The position numbers were made by a program, and so were the translations under genes. Below the pieces are notes generated by a model. That model was not told the DNA's origin. It saw only the letters and a list, made by a program, of their open reading frames with translations, and ran no database searches. From Novosphingobium sp. FSW06-99 (GTDB taxonomy: Bacteria; Pseudomonadota; Alphaproteobacteria; Sphingomonadales; Sphingomonadaceae), in the NCBI RefSeq assembly GCF_001519065.1, contig NZ_KQ954257.1, positions 124,001 through 188,000 on the forward strand: a DNA stretch of 64,000 nucleotides. The letters run 5' to 3'. This document shows, in pieces, positions 54,714 to 62,941 of the stretch (position 1 is the stretch's first letter; each line of letters begins with the position of its first letter).

Positions 54714-55952
54714 ATGCTGCATCGCGCTTCGCTTGGATTTGTGTTCGTCGTCGTGCTGATCGACATGCTGGGGTTCGGCATTGTCATTCCGGTGCTGCCC
54801 GGGCTGATCATGCATCTGGCCCGTGTACCGATCAGCGTGGCGGCGGGCTATGCCGGGTGGCTGAGCGCGGGCTATGCGATGATGCAGTTCGTCTGCGCGC
54901 CGGTGATCGGCAATCTGTCAGACCGGTTTGGGCGCCGCCCGGTGATGCTGGTGGCAATCTTGGCGCTCGGGCTCGATTACCTGCTGCAATGGGGCGCGCC
55001 GGTGTTCGGCTGGCTGATCGTCGGGCGGCTGCTGGCGGGGGTGACCGGGGCCAGTTTTTCCGCCGCCTATGCCTATATCGCCGATATCACGCCGCCCGAA
55101 AAGCGCGCCGCCAGCTTTGGCCTGGTCGGGCTGGCGTTCGGGGTGGGGTTTGTCATCGGCCCGGCGCTTGGCGGCATTCTGGGCACGATCGAACCGCGCC
55201 TGCCGTTCCTGGCCGCCGCGCTGCTGGCGCTGGCCAATTTCGCGTTCGGGCTGTTTTTTCTGCAGGAATCGCTGGCCCCTGAAAACCGCCGTGCGTTCGA
55301 CTGGCGCCAGGCCAATGCGCTGGCATCGCTGCGCGCGCTGCGCGGGCAGAATGAGACGGTGCTGTGGTTTGTCGCGGCGCTGGGCGTGTGGCAATTGTCG
55401 CACATCGTCTATCCGGCGGTGTGGTCCTATATGGCGATTGCCGCCTATGGCTTTACCGCGCGGCAGGTCGGGCTGGCGCTGGCAATGGTCGGGCTCAGCT
55501 CGGCGCTGGTGCAGGGGCTCGGGCTGCGCCGGGTGCTGCCGCTGCTGGGCGAACGCCGCGCGGTCATGCTGGGCGTCGCCGGGCTGGTCGCGGCGACCGT
55601 GCTCTACACCACCGCCACGGCGACCTGGATGGTCTATCTGGCGATTGCCGTCGGTTCGCTTGAAGGCTTTGTGCAGGCCTCGATTGCGGGGCTGAACAGC
55701 CAGGCCGTCGATGCGCGCAGCCAGGGTGAATTGCAGGGTGCGGTGCAATCGGTCGGCGCAATCGCGCAGATCATCGGCCCGCCGCTCTATGCCCAGGCGC
55801 TGGCGCATTGCAGCGGGCCCGATGCCTGGATCTATCTGCCGACAATGCCGATGGTGCTGGCGACCCTGATCGGTCTGGTGGCGCTGGCGCTGTTCCTGAT
55901 CGGCGCGTCAAAGCTGGATGGGGTTCACCCTTCCAGCTCGACATCCCAATAG
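54714..55952 (+). CDS. MFS efflux transporter, TetA/TCR-like
   Basis: A 412-residue 12-helix major facilitator of the drug:proton antiporter-1 group. LIDMLGFGIVIPVLPGLI is the helix 1 antiporter segment, and motif A is GNLSDRFGRRPVML. Helix 5 has the family's GFVIGPALGGILG block. TCR-type substrate (tetracycline or other) cannot be inferred. It is probably cotranscribed with the nitronate monooxygenase. The last 28 bases overlap the convergent HNH gene. Confidence 0.86.
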   Translation: MLHRASLGFVFVVVLIDMLGFGIVIPVLPGLIMHLARVPISVAAGYAGWLSAGYAMMQFVCAPVIGNLSDRFGRRPVMLVAILALGLDYLLQWGAPVFGWLIVGRLLAGVTGASFSAAYAYIADITPPEKRAASFGLVGLAFGVGFVIGPALGGILGTIEPRLPFLAAALLALANFAFGLFFLQESLAPENRRAFDWRQANALASLRALRGQNETVLWFVAALGVWQLSHIVYPAVWSYMAIAAYGFTARQVGLALAMVGLSSALVQGLGLRRVLPLLGERRAVMLGVAGLVAATVLYTTATATWMVYLAIAVGSLEGFVQASIAGLNSQAVDARSQGELQGAVQSVGAIAQIIGPPLYAQALAHCSGPDAWIYLPTMPMVLATLIGLVALALFLIGASKLDGVHPSSSTSQ

Positions 55953-56614
55953 AGCCAGTCGCGCCAGCTATCGTGCAGGTAATTGGGCGGGAACGCGCGG
56001 CCCTTGTCCTGCAATTGCCAGGTGGTCGGGCGGATCGGTTCCTCGATCAGCCGCATATGCGCCTGTTCGGGGGTGCGTCCGCCCTTTTTCATGTTGCACG
56101 GGGCACAGGCGGCGGCGACGTTTTCCCATGTCGTGCGCCCGCCCAGCCGACGCGGCACCACATGATCGAAAGTCAGGTGTTCATGGCTGCCGCAATACTG
56201 GCACATGAACTTGTCGCGCAGGAACAAGTTGAACCGGGTGAACGCCGGAAATTCGCTGGGCCGCACATATTGGCGCAGCGCGATCACCGACGGGATCTTC
56301 ATGTCGAGCGAGGGGCTGTGCACCGCGCGCTCATACGTCGCGATGATGTCCACGCGTTCGAGGAACACCGCCTTGATCGCGGTCTGCCACGGCCACAGGC
56401 TGAGCGGGTAATAGCTGAGCGGCGTGTAATCGGCGTTGAGCACCAGCGCCGGACAGTTTGACAGATGCCGGCTGCTGCCGTGTCCGGCAAACCCCGTATC
56501 GCCCACATAACGCGCAATATCAAACCGTTCGGTGGCATCGCCACCGTGGGGCCTGGCCGCAGCCGCCCTATCCATCAACGCCTTGTGAAGCATGCTCCGG
56601 TCCGGCCATTCCAT
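55925..56614 (-). CDS. HNH endonuclease
   Basis: A 229-residue protein with HNH nuclease motif. The conserved N-terminal segment CPALVLNADYTPLSYYPLSL precedes the nuclease block: FMCQYCG, then LTFDHVVPRRLGGRTTWEN and NVAAACAPCNMKKGG, with the zinc cysteines and catalytic His. Its biological target is unknown; this type is widespread in housekeeping genomes. ATG 56614 is preferred because GGAG lies about 7 bases upstream; shorter starts at 56593 or 56575 are possible. Converges with the Tet-like exporter. Confidence 0.87.
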   Translation of the reverse strand: MEWPDRSMLHKALMDRAAAARPHGGDATERFDIARYVGDTGFAGHGSSRHLSNCPALVLNADYTPLSYYPLSLWPWQTAIKAVFLERVDIIATYERAVHSPSLDMKIPSVIALRQYVRPSEFPAFTRFNLFLRDKFMCQYCGSHEHLTFDHVVPRRLGGRTTWENVAAACAPCNMKKGGRTPEQAHMRLIEEPIRPTTWQLQDKGRAFPPNYLHDSWRDWLYWDVELEG

Positions 56615-56753
56615 GCGGGGGCTCCGCTGCCCCGGCTGGGGAAGCAATGGGATAACCGCATGACCACTTCATGACGCATGCGCAGGTTGCACCACATCAG
56701 TGACTCGCTCGTCAAGCACCGAGTCGTTCCGGCGATGCTTTTTGCACAATTGG

Positions 56754-57458
56754 TCATTGCCAGCCGTGTTCGCGCGCGGTGCGTTCGTGATCGGCATCGA
56801 GCGGGTCGCCCGTCGCCATCGCCTGCGCCGCCGCCATCAGATCGCCCTCGCCCGAACCGGCCTGCGCATAGGCGCCGCGTTCGGGCGCGACACCGGGGCG
56901 CACTTGTTCCATCTGCCAGCCCGCATGGCCATGACAGGCGATGCCCGAGGCGACCGCCCCTGCAAACACCCGGCACAGATCGCCCCCCTGGCGCCGGAAT
57001 GTGCCGAGAATGCGGATCGGCGCGCCGTCTTGCGCCGATGCCAGTTGCCGGTCGAGCGTCCGCGCCAGATCGCCCGCGGCGATCAATCCGCCGGGCCCGG
57101 CCACCAGCGGCCCGTCGCGGTGCAATTGCGCGCCGATGCCCACGCCGATCACCAGCGATGCGGCCATCGCCGCGCCGGCCCAGCCCCGCCCCCAACTGCG
57201 CCGCGCGCGCATCGCATCCAGACTGGTGACCACCGGATCGGCACGCGCCTGGCGGATCGTATCGACCCAGTCCTGGGGCACGGGCAGGTCGGCCATAGGC
57301 GCGAAATGCGCGCGCAAGGTTTCGCGCAGATCGCGTTCAGCGGCGATCCGTGCGGCAATCGCGGGATCGCGCAGCGCCGCTTCGGCCACTTGCGCCCGCG
57401 CGGTGGCGTCGAGTTCGTCGTCGACAAAGGCGGCAATCTGTTCGGCGGTCACGGTCAT
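56754..57458 (-). CDS. Anti-sigma factor (membrane-anchored)
   Basis: A 234-residue protein whose N-terminal ~70 residues (VTAEQIAAFVDDELDATARAQVAE and beyond, with ERDLRETLRAHFA) look like the cytosolic anti-sigma helices. A single membrane segment (GWAGAAMAASLVIGVGIGAQL) follows at about residues 92-112, then a periplasmic part (~113-234). The gene overlaps the ECF sigma gene by 4 bases (ATGA), so the two are translated together. It probably holds the sigma factor at the membrane; the inducing signal is unknown. The facing subtilase gene might encode a protease in the same pathway. Confidence 0.82.
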   Translation of the reverse strand: MTVTAEQIAAFVDDELDATARAQVAEAALRDPAIAARIAAERDLRETLRAHFAPMADLPVPQDWVDTIRQARADPVVTSLDAMRARRSWGRGWAGAAMAASLVIGVGIGAQLHRDGPLVAGPGGLIAAGDLARTLDRQLASAQDGAPIRILGTFRRQGGDLCRVFAGAVASGIACHGHAGWQMEQVRPGVAPERGAYAQAGSGEGDLMAAAQAMATGDPLDADHERTAREHGWQ

Positions 57459-57952
57459 CGCGCTTCTCCCAGTTCGCGCAACAAGGCTTCGCGCCCGCGC
57501 ACCAGCCGCGATGTCAGCGTGCCCATCGGGCAGCCCAGGATCTCTGCCGCTTCCTTGTAGGCAAACCCTTCGACCAGCACCAGCATGACCGCCTCGCGCT
57601 GGTCGGCGGGCAGTCGCGCCATCGCGCGGTCCACATTGCCGCGTTCGGCATGGGCCTCGATTGCGGCATCGCCGCGATCGCCGACGGCGTCGCCATCCGC
57701 TTCGGGCGCGAAGGTCTGCTTGCGCCGCGTGCGGGCGCGGCCTTCATCGATCCAGATATTGCGCATGATCCGAAACACCCAGGCATCAAGCCGCGAACCA
57801 CCCTGCCACTGTTGCCAGGATTTCAGCGCGCGTTCGATGGTCATCTGGCACAGATCGTCGGCATCGGTCGCATCACGGGTCAGGCTGCGGGCAAACCGCC
57901 GCATGCGCGGCAGCAATGTCACCAGCTCTTCACCGAAAACGGCCGGATGCAC
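57455..57952 (-). CDS. ECF-type RNA polymerase sigma factor
   Basis: A 165-residue sigma-70 family member. Region 2 covers RRFARSLTRDATDADDLCQMTIERAL and WVFRIMRNIWIDEGR; region 4 covers ARLPADQREAVMLVLVEGFAYKEAAEILGCPMGTLTSR. Start is GTG 57952 with AAAGG about 9 bases upstream. It is preceded by a two-box motif (57973-58002) also found before the OmpA gene, which fits autoregulation. The anti-sigma gene overlaps the 3' end by 4 bases. Confidence 0.9.
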   Translation of the reverse strand: MHPAVFGEELVTLLPRMRRFARSLTRDATDADDLCQMTIERALKSWQQWQGGSRLDAWVFRIMRNIWIDEGRARTRRKQTFAPEADGDAVGDRGDAAIEAHAERGNVDRAMARLPADQREAVMLVLVEGFAYKEAAEILGCPMGTLTSRLVRGREALLRELGEAR

Positions 57953-57972
57953 CTATTTGTGCCTTTCGCTGA

Positions 57973-58002
57973 GAGAAACGGACGGGCATCAACGTTTAAT
58001 CC
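57973..58002 (-). promoter_or_regulatory. Candidate ECF promoter for sigma gene
   Basis: Read leftward, GGATTAAAC (58002-57994) is followed 11 bases later by TCCGTTTCTC (57982-57973). The same boxes and spacing (GGATCAAAC-N11-TCCGTCTCTC) stand before the OmpA gene at 59281. Transcription would start about 15 bases before GTG 57952. Confidence 0.6.
57976..57997 (+). promoter_or_regulatory. Overlapping rightward copy of the ECF-like core
   Basis: On the + strand AAAC (57976-57979) and CGTTT (57993-57997) are 13 bases apart, the same core spacing as before the OmpA gene (AAAC-N13-CGTCT). This is the symmetric counterpart of the leftward motif, so it could drive the subtilase gene whose start is 42 bases on. 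The full -35 box is less well matched. Confidence 0.4.
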
Positions 58003-58038
58003 GGACAGTTGCGACTTTTTCCTGGAACGGACAAGCCC

Positions 58039-59262
58039 ATGAACGCCCAGACCTTGCGATATGTCCTGCCCGGCCTGCTGGCTGCGCTGATCCCCGCCGC
58101 CGCCACAGCGCAGATCCGCGTCCTGCCCGTGGTCGATGGCGTGCTGGGCCGGGTCGATGGCGCGGTCCAGGATACCTTGCACACCACCACGGCCGCGCTC
58201 GATCAGACGGTTGGCAATCTCGGCACGATCCGCATCGATCGGATCGACCGGTTTGTGCATGATCACCGCGACAGCGTCGAACGCGACGACACCGGAGCGC
58301 CTGCGCGCGCGCACGAAGTGCTGCTGCTCGATCCCGATCCGGCGGCGCTGCGTCTGGCCGCGCAGGCCGGGTTCACCGTGGTCGAACAGGGCGATGCGGG
58401 CGGGCTGGGGATCGCCTATGCCCGGCTGCAGACCCCGCCCGGCAAGGCGCTCGGGTCGGCCATCCGTGCCTTGCGTCATGCACTGCCCGGCCACACGATC
58501 ACGTCGGACAGCCTTCATTTCCCCGCCGGTGCATCGGGTCGCGCGGCGGCCGGTGCGGCGCTGCCCGCCGTGCCGCAGGGCGCCTCGGTCGGGGTGATCG
58601 ACGGGGGGGTGCCGCCCGATCCGGGCCTGACCGCGCAGGCCGGGTTTGCCAGCGGTGCCCCGCATCCCGATGGCCATGCCCGTGCGATCGTGTCGCTGCT
58701 GGCCGGTGCCGGAATCGGGCATATTGCGGTCGCCGATGTCTATGGCACCGATCCCGCCGGGGGCAATGCGCTGGCGATCGTGCGCGCGCTCGGCTGGATG
58801 CAGGCGCGTGGGCAACGCGTCGTCTCGATCAGCCTGGTGGGGCCGGCCAATCCGCTGCTGGCGCATGCCGTGGCGATCGTGCAGACGCATGGCATGATCG
58901 TGGTCGCGGCGGTCGGCAACGACGGCGCCGCAGCGCCGCCCGCCTATCCGGCATCCTATCCCGGCGTGGTCGCGGTCACCGCTGTTGATGGTCACAACCG
59001 CGTGTTGTTCGAGGCGGGCCACGCCTCGCATCTCGATTACGCGGCGCCGGGCGCCGACCTGACCGCGATCGGTCTCGACGGGCGCGCGCATGCCTTGCGC
59101 GGCACATCGTTCGCCGCGCCGCTGGTGGCGGCACGGCTGGCCGCGTTGTCGACCGACGACGACGTGCGCGCCACGCTGCGCCGCGCCGATCAGGAGGCGG
59201 TGCACGCGGGTGCGCGCACCGGGCGGGGCATCTTGTGCGCGGCATGCCGACAGGGCCTTTGA
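58039..59262 (+). CDS. Exported subtilase (S8 family serine peptidase)
   Basis: A 407-residue secreted serine protease. Signal peptide 1-24 (LRYVLPGLLAALIPAAATA). A ~150-residue pro-region or N-terminal domain is followed by the S8 domain (~180-385). The catalytic triad is D188 (GVIDGGV), H213 (HPDGHARAIV) and S357 (LRGTSFAAPLVAAR), with the oxyanion-hole asparagine in VVAAVGNDGA. It is shorter than most subtilases and lacks visible C-terminal anchors. The gene is divergent from the ECF sigma gene and lies before the OmpA gene, so it may act in the same envelope pathway. ATG 58039 follows GGA. Confidence 0.87.
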   Translation: MNAQTLRYVLPGLLAALIPAAATAQIRVLPVVDGVLGRVDGAVQDTLHTTTAALDQTVGNLGTIRIDRIDRFVHDHRDSVERDDTGAPARAHEVLLLDPDPAALRLAAQAGFTVVEQGDAGGLGIAYARLQTPPGKALGSAIRALRHALPGHTITSDSLHFPAGASGRAAAGAALPAVPQGASVGVIDGGVPPDPGLTAQAGFASGAPHPDGHARAIVSLLAGAGIGHIAVADVYGTDPAGGNALAIVRALGWMQARGQRVVSISLVGPANPLLAHAVAIVQTHGMIVVAAVGNDGAAAPPAYPASYPGVVAVTAVDGHNRVLFEAGHASHLDYAAPGADLTAIGLDGRAHALRGTSFAAPLVAARLAALSTDDDVRATLRRADQEAVHAGARTGRGILCAACRQGL

Positions 59263-59280
59263 AAAAATTTTCGGCCGCGT

Positions 59281-59310
59281 GGATCAAACCGCGCGGCCCA
59301 TCCGTCTCTC
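59281..59310 (+). promoter_or_regulatory. Candidate ECF promoter before OmpA gene
   Basis: GGATCAAAC (59281-59289), 11 bases, TCCGTCTCTC (59301-59310). The motif matches the one upstream of the ECF sigma gene in sequence and spacing. The OmpA start is 51 bases downstream. Confidence 0.6.
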
Positions 59311-59360
59311 CAGCACAAGCCGGTGCGGATTACCCCCGGCAGCGATCAAGGAGACGAACG

Positions 59361-60293
59361 ATGACCAAAGTCCTGACCACGACGATCTCGCTCGCACTGG
59401 CCGTTGCGCTGTGCGGCCCCGCCCATGCCCAGTTGCGCGGTGGTTTGGGTGGCGGGCTGGGCGGTGGGCTCGGTGGCGGATTGGGCGGCGGCTTCGGCGG
59501 TGGATTGGGGCGCGGTCTGTCGGTTGACGGCAATGTCGGCATCGACGGCGCGGCCAGCACCGCCAACACCACGCATCATGCTGCCCCGCGCACGCCAAAG
59601 CCGGCCAAAGTGGCCACGACCGCAAAGCCTGCCGGGTTGACCGCACCGGTCAACGGCGCGGCGCACGCGGCGTCGCTGTCGGCCACGCCGGTCGCCAATG
59701 GCACGATGCGGGCGGGCGAACGGGTCGCGACCGGCGCCGATCGCGTGGTGGTGCAAGGCGTGTCGCGCGTGATGTTTGTGCCTGCCATTCCCGATTATGC
59801 CGTGCGCCACACCGCGATCGTCGAATCCGGTATCGTGCCGGTCGCCTATGCCGACGCTCCCGCCTATATCGACACGCAGTACCAGGTGCTGCAGAACGAC
59901 TTGCGCGGAACCGGGGTCGATGTGGTGCGGCGCGGGCAACAGATCGTGCTGGAAATGCCCAGCGACGTGACGTTCGCGTTCGACAAATACGATATCCAAC
60001 CCCGTTTCCGCCCGGTGCTCGATGCCGTGGCGCAGACGCTGTCGAAATATTCCGCCACCTATATCGATGTCGATGGCCACACCGATGCGATCGGCAGCAT
60101 GGCCTACAACCAGACCCTGTCGGAAAAACGCGCCTTTTCGGTCGCCGATTACCTGTCGGAGCGCGCGGTGATCCCGGCGCGCATGCATGTCGAAGGGTTC
60201 GGCAAGACCGAACCGATCGCATCGAACGCCACGATTACCGGACGCGCCGCCAACCGCCGTGTGGAAATCGTGCTGACGCCCTACGTCGGATGA
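59361..60293 (+). CDS. OmpA-family outer-membrane protein with Gly-rich region
   Basis: A 310-residue exported protein. The signal peptide ends near residue 23 (CGPAHA). A Gly-rich repeat of about 28 residues follows (GGLGGG units, ~26-53), then a low-complexity Ala/Thr stretch. The C-terminal OmpA/Pal peptidoglycan-binding domain (~190-305) has FAFDKYDIQPRFRPVLDAVA, YIDVDGHTDAIGSMAYN, LSEKRAFSVADYLSERAV and the final NRRVEIVL. There is no classic 8-strand barrel, so it may anchor to murein only. Excellent ribosome site AAGGAG before ATG 59361. Confidence 0.86.
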   Translation: MTKVLTTTISLALAVALCGPAHAQLRGGLGGGLGGGLGGGLGGGFGGGLGRGLSVDGNVGIDGAASTANTTHHAAPRTPKPAKVATTAKPAGLTAPVNGAAHAASLSATPVANGTMRAGERVATGADRVVVQGVSRVMFVPAIPDYAVRHTAIVESGIVPVAYADAPAYIDTQYQVLQNDLRGTGVDVVRRGQQIVLEMPSDVTFAFDKYDIQPRFRPVLDAVAQTLSKYSATYIDVDGHTDAIGSMAYNQTLSEKRAFSVADYLSERAVIPARMHVEGFGKTEPIASNATITGRAANRRVEIVLTPYVG

Positions 60294-60298
60294 TCCGG

Positions 60299-60338
60299 GC
60301 AATGACCTTCGGGGACATTGCGCCCCGGGGGTCATTGC
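60299..60338 (+). terminator. Hairpin after OmpA gene
   Basis: GCAATGACC (60299-60307) pairs with GGTCATTGC (60330-60338), with an inner CGGGG/CCCCG stem. It starts 6 bases after the OmpA stop. No T-run is seen. A separate perfect palindrome CAACGGGCCCGTTG lies at 60351-60364. Confidence 0.5.
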
Positions 60339-60389
60339 GCCACGCTGTCGCAACGGGCCCGTTGGCAGGCCCGATGCGGAGTCAAGCCG

Positions 60390-61484
60390 ATGCCCCTGCT
60401 GCGCCTTGGTGGCCTGTTTATCCTGATGCTGATGGCTTCGAGCGTGTCGGCGCAAACCCCCGCCGCGCCGCAGGGCGCCGAACACGTGTTTGCCATCCGC
60501 AATTTCGCCAGCGAATCCGGCGCGGTGCTGCCCGAGGCCAGGATCGTCTATGGCACGTACGGACGCCTGAATGCGGCAAAGGACAATGTGATCCTGGTCC
60601 CGTCGCACTATATGGCCGACTGGCACGGCTATGAATGGCTGATCGGCAAAGGGCTGTCGCTCGATCCCGACCGGTATTTCATCGTTGCCACTGAAATGTT
60701 CGGCAATGGCCGCTCAAGCTCGCCCAGCAACACCCCCGAACCGTTCCACGGACCGCGTTTTCCGGTCACCACCATCCGCGACAATGTCGAAGCGGTGCGC
60801 CAGTTGCTGGCGCATGAATTCGGCGTGACCCATGTGCGCGCGGTGATCGGTTTTTCGATGGGCGGGCAACAGGCGTTCCAGTGGGCGGTCAGCCATCCCG
60901 ACTTTGCCGACCGCATCGTGGTCACCGCCGCCACCGCCAAAACCTATGGCCACGGCGTGGTCCGGCTGGAAAGCCAGATTGCCGCGATCACCGCCGACCC
61001 GGTGTTTGCCGGGGGCGATTACATCGTGCAGCCGGCCAAGGGGATCGAGGCGTTCAATCTGGTGTGGACCGCCTGGCTCTATTCGCAGGAATGGTGGCGC
61101 CGCGAACTGTGGCGCCAGGGCGCGCCCGCAGGCACGACTTTTACCCAAGTCCTGGCCGATTATCGCACAAAATTCATCCCCGGCGCCGATGCCAACAACT
61201 TGATCCTGCAGGCCCGTGCCTGGCAACGCCACGATGTCGGCACCACGCCCGGACACGACGGCAATATCGAACACGCGCTGCGCAGCATCACCGCCCCGGT
61301 GCTCTATATGCCCGGTGCCACCGATCTCTATTTTCCGGTCGGCGATGCCCGCTACGAGGCGGGGTTCATCCGCCATGTGGTGTTCAAACCGATCCCCAGC
61401 CTGTGGGGCCACCCGGCGGGCGCCGCCGCCGGGCCGGGCGACGGCAAGTTCCTCAACGATGCGATCCGCGATTTCCTGAAATAG
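60390..61484 (+). CDS. Exported alpha/beta hydrolase of the homoserine acetyltransferase-like (MetX) fold
   Basis: A 364-residue protein with a signal peptide (PLLRLGGLFILMLMASSVSA, ~2-21) and an alpha/beta-hydrolase fold like MetX. The nucleophile elbow is GFSMGGQQAFQW (S156), followed by acid D in LYMPGATDLYFPV and histidine in WGHPAG. MetX enzymes are cytosolic acyltransferases of methionine synthesis, but here the signal peptide implies a periplasmic or secreted hydrolase with a different substrate. GGAG lies about 8 bases before ATG 60390. Converges on the DUF2939 gene. Confidence 0.82.
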   Translation: MPLLRLGGLFILMLMASSVSAQTPAAPQGAEHVFAIRNFASESGAVLPEARIVYGTYGRLNAAKDNVILVPSHYMADWHGYEWLIGKGLSLDPDRYFIVATEMFGNGRSSSPSNTPEPFHGPRFPVTTIRDNVEAVRQLLAHEFGVTHVRAVIGFSMGGQQAFQWAVSHPDFADRIVVTAATAKTYGHGVVRLESQIAAITADPVFAGGDYIVQPAKGIEAFNLVWTAWLYSQEWWRRELWRQGAPAGTTFTQVLADYRTKFIPGADANNLILQARAWQRHDVGTTPGHDGNIEHALRSITAPVLYMPGATDLYFPVGDARYEAGFIRHVVFKPIPSLWGHPAGAAAGPGDGKFLNDAIRDFLK

Positions 61485-61487
61485 CGT

Positions 61488-62000
61488 CTATTTCGCCGCA
61501 TCCACCGGCAGCACGATATCGGTCAGGCGCCACGACAGCCCGGTGCGCGTGAACACCAGTGTCGGCGGGCGGTCGTCGGTGCCGCGCACCGGCTGCGCGG
61601 TAAACCGGTTCAGCCCCTGGCGGGTGATTACCCAATGCGCGCGCGTGCCGTGATCGTCATCCTGCCCCGACTTGCGCAGCTTGCCAGCATCGACCAGCGT
61701 GCTGATCCCGTCGGGGCTGATCACCGCATCGACCACCCGGTCGCCGATCGCCGCCACGAACAGCGCGCCGATCGCGCCCAGCCCGCCCGAATGATCCCCG
61801 CCGCGCAGCAGCGCCGCGTTCAACTGGTCTTTCAACGATTGGCGCACGGCGGGAAAATCCACCTCTTGCGCCAGCGCTTCGCGATCGCCCGCCTGCGCCG
61901 ACAGTTTCAGCGCGTGCATCGCGCCGAGCGGCGACACCCACAGCCAGCCACCCGCCAGCACGAGCAGCAGCACGCCCAGCCCCAGCAACACCCGCTTCAT
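61488..62000 (-). CDS. DUF2939 family protein
   Basis: A 170-residue protein with a membrane helix or signal peptide (VLLGLGVLLLVLAGGWLWVS, ~4-23). The rest matches DUF2939: MHALKLSAQAGDREALAQEVDFPAVRQSLKDQL, then VVDAVISPDGISTLVD and WRLTDIVLP. Function unknown; members are usually periplasmic or membrane bound in alphaproteobacteria. AAAGG lies before ATG 62000. It lies 3 bases from the hydrolase stop and is divergent from the SGNH gene. Confidence 0.82.
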   Translation of the reverse strand: MKRVLLGLGVLLLVLAGGWLWVSPLGAMHALKLSAQAGDREALAQEVDFPAVRQSLKDQLNAALLRGGDHSGGLGAIGALFVAAIGDRVVDAVISPDGISTLVDAGKLRKSGQDDDHGTRAHWVITRQGLNRFTAQPVRGTDDRPPTLVFTRTGLSWRLTDIVLPVDAAK

Positions 62001-62089
62001 CGCGCACCTTTCCCGATCGATACGGCCGCACTTTACGCCGACTGGATGAATTGCCTATGTCTGTGTTTCCGCGGCGAGAGGATACTGCC

Positions 62090-62929
62090 ATGCGCACTGC
62101 CTTGACCTGGGCCATGCTTGCCCTGCTGTTCCCTGCCTTTGCTGTGGCGAAATCCCTTGCGCCCGGCAGCGGCTATGTCGCGATGGGCAGTTCCTATGCG
62201 GCCGGGCCGTGGATCGCGCAAAGTGCCGACACGCCGCCCAACCGCTGCGCGCGATCAGACGCCAACTATGCCCACTTGCTCGCCGGCCGGCTGCACCTGG
62301 CCCTGACCGACGTCACCTGTTCGGGGGCCAGGGCCGTGCACATCCTGCAGGCCTGGGACGAAGTGCCTGCGCAGATCGATGCGGTGACCGCGCAGACCCG
62401 GCTGGTCACCATCACCGTCGGCGGCAACGATCTCAACTATCTGGGCACGGTCATGGCGATGACCTGCCCGCGCATCCCGCCCGAGCAGGCGCGGGCGATC
62501 TTTCAGGGCCCGTGCCCGCCGGTAAAGCTGCCCACCGCCGAGGATGAGGCCCATCTGGCGCAGACGCTGCACACCGCGATCGCCATGATTCACACCCGCG
62601 CGCCACAGGCCCGGGTGATCCTGGTGCAGTATTTCACGCTGTTCGCGCCGGGCGAGACCTGCACGCAGACCGGCCTGACCGAGCCCGAACAGCAGGCCTT
62701 GCGGGGCGTCGCCGCGCACTTGTCCGACATCACCGCCCGCGCCGCGCACGATACCCATGCCGAAATCGCACCGGTTGACGCGTTGTCGCGCGCCCACGCC
62801 ATCTGTTCTGCCACGCCGTGGGTCAACGGCAACCACGCCGACCGCGCGAACAATGACGGCACCTATTACCACCCCAACGCGGCGGGCATGACCGCCGTCG
62901 CCGACGTGCTGGCCGGGTTTTTGGGCTAA
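62090..62929 (+). CDS. Exported SGNH/GDSL hydrolase
   Basis: A 279-residue secreted esterase or lipase-like protein. Signal peptide 1-20 (TALTWAMLALLFPAFAVA). Block I is AMGSSYAAG, with the catalytic serine probably S35 and a serine in place of the usual aspartate before it (GSS instead of GDS). The asparagine is in TVGGNDLNYLG and the catalytic Asp-x4-His pair in DGTYYHPN. The pattern matches SGNH esterases with two or more disulfides (cysteines at CARSD, CSGAR, CPRIP, CPPVK). Substrate unknown. AGAGGA is 7 bases before ATG 62090. Confidence 0.84.
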   Translation: MRTALTWAMLALLFPAFAVAKSLAPGSGYVAMGSSYAAGPWIAQSADTPPNRCARSDANYAHLLAGRLHLALTDVTCSGARAVHILQAWDEVPAQIDAVTAQTRLVTITVGGNDLNYLGTVMAMTCPRIPPEQARAIFQGPCPPVKLPTAEDEAHLAQTLHTAIAMIHTRAPQARVILVQYFTLFAPGETCTQTGLTEPEQQALRGVAAHLSDITARAAHDTHAEIAPVDALSRAHAICSATPWVNGNHADRANNDGTYYHPNAAGMTAVADVLAGFLG

Positions 62930-62941
62930 ACCGGGCTTATC

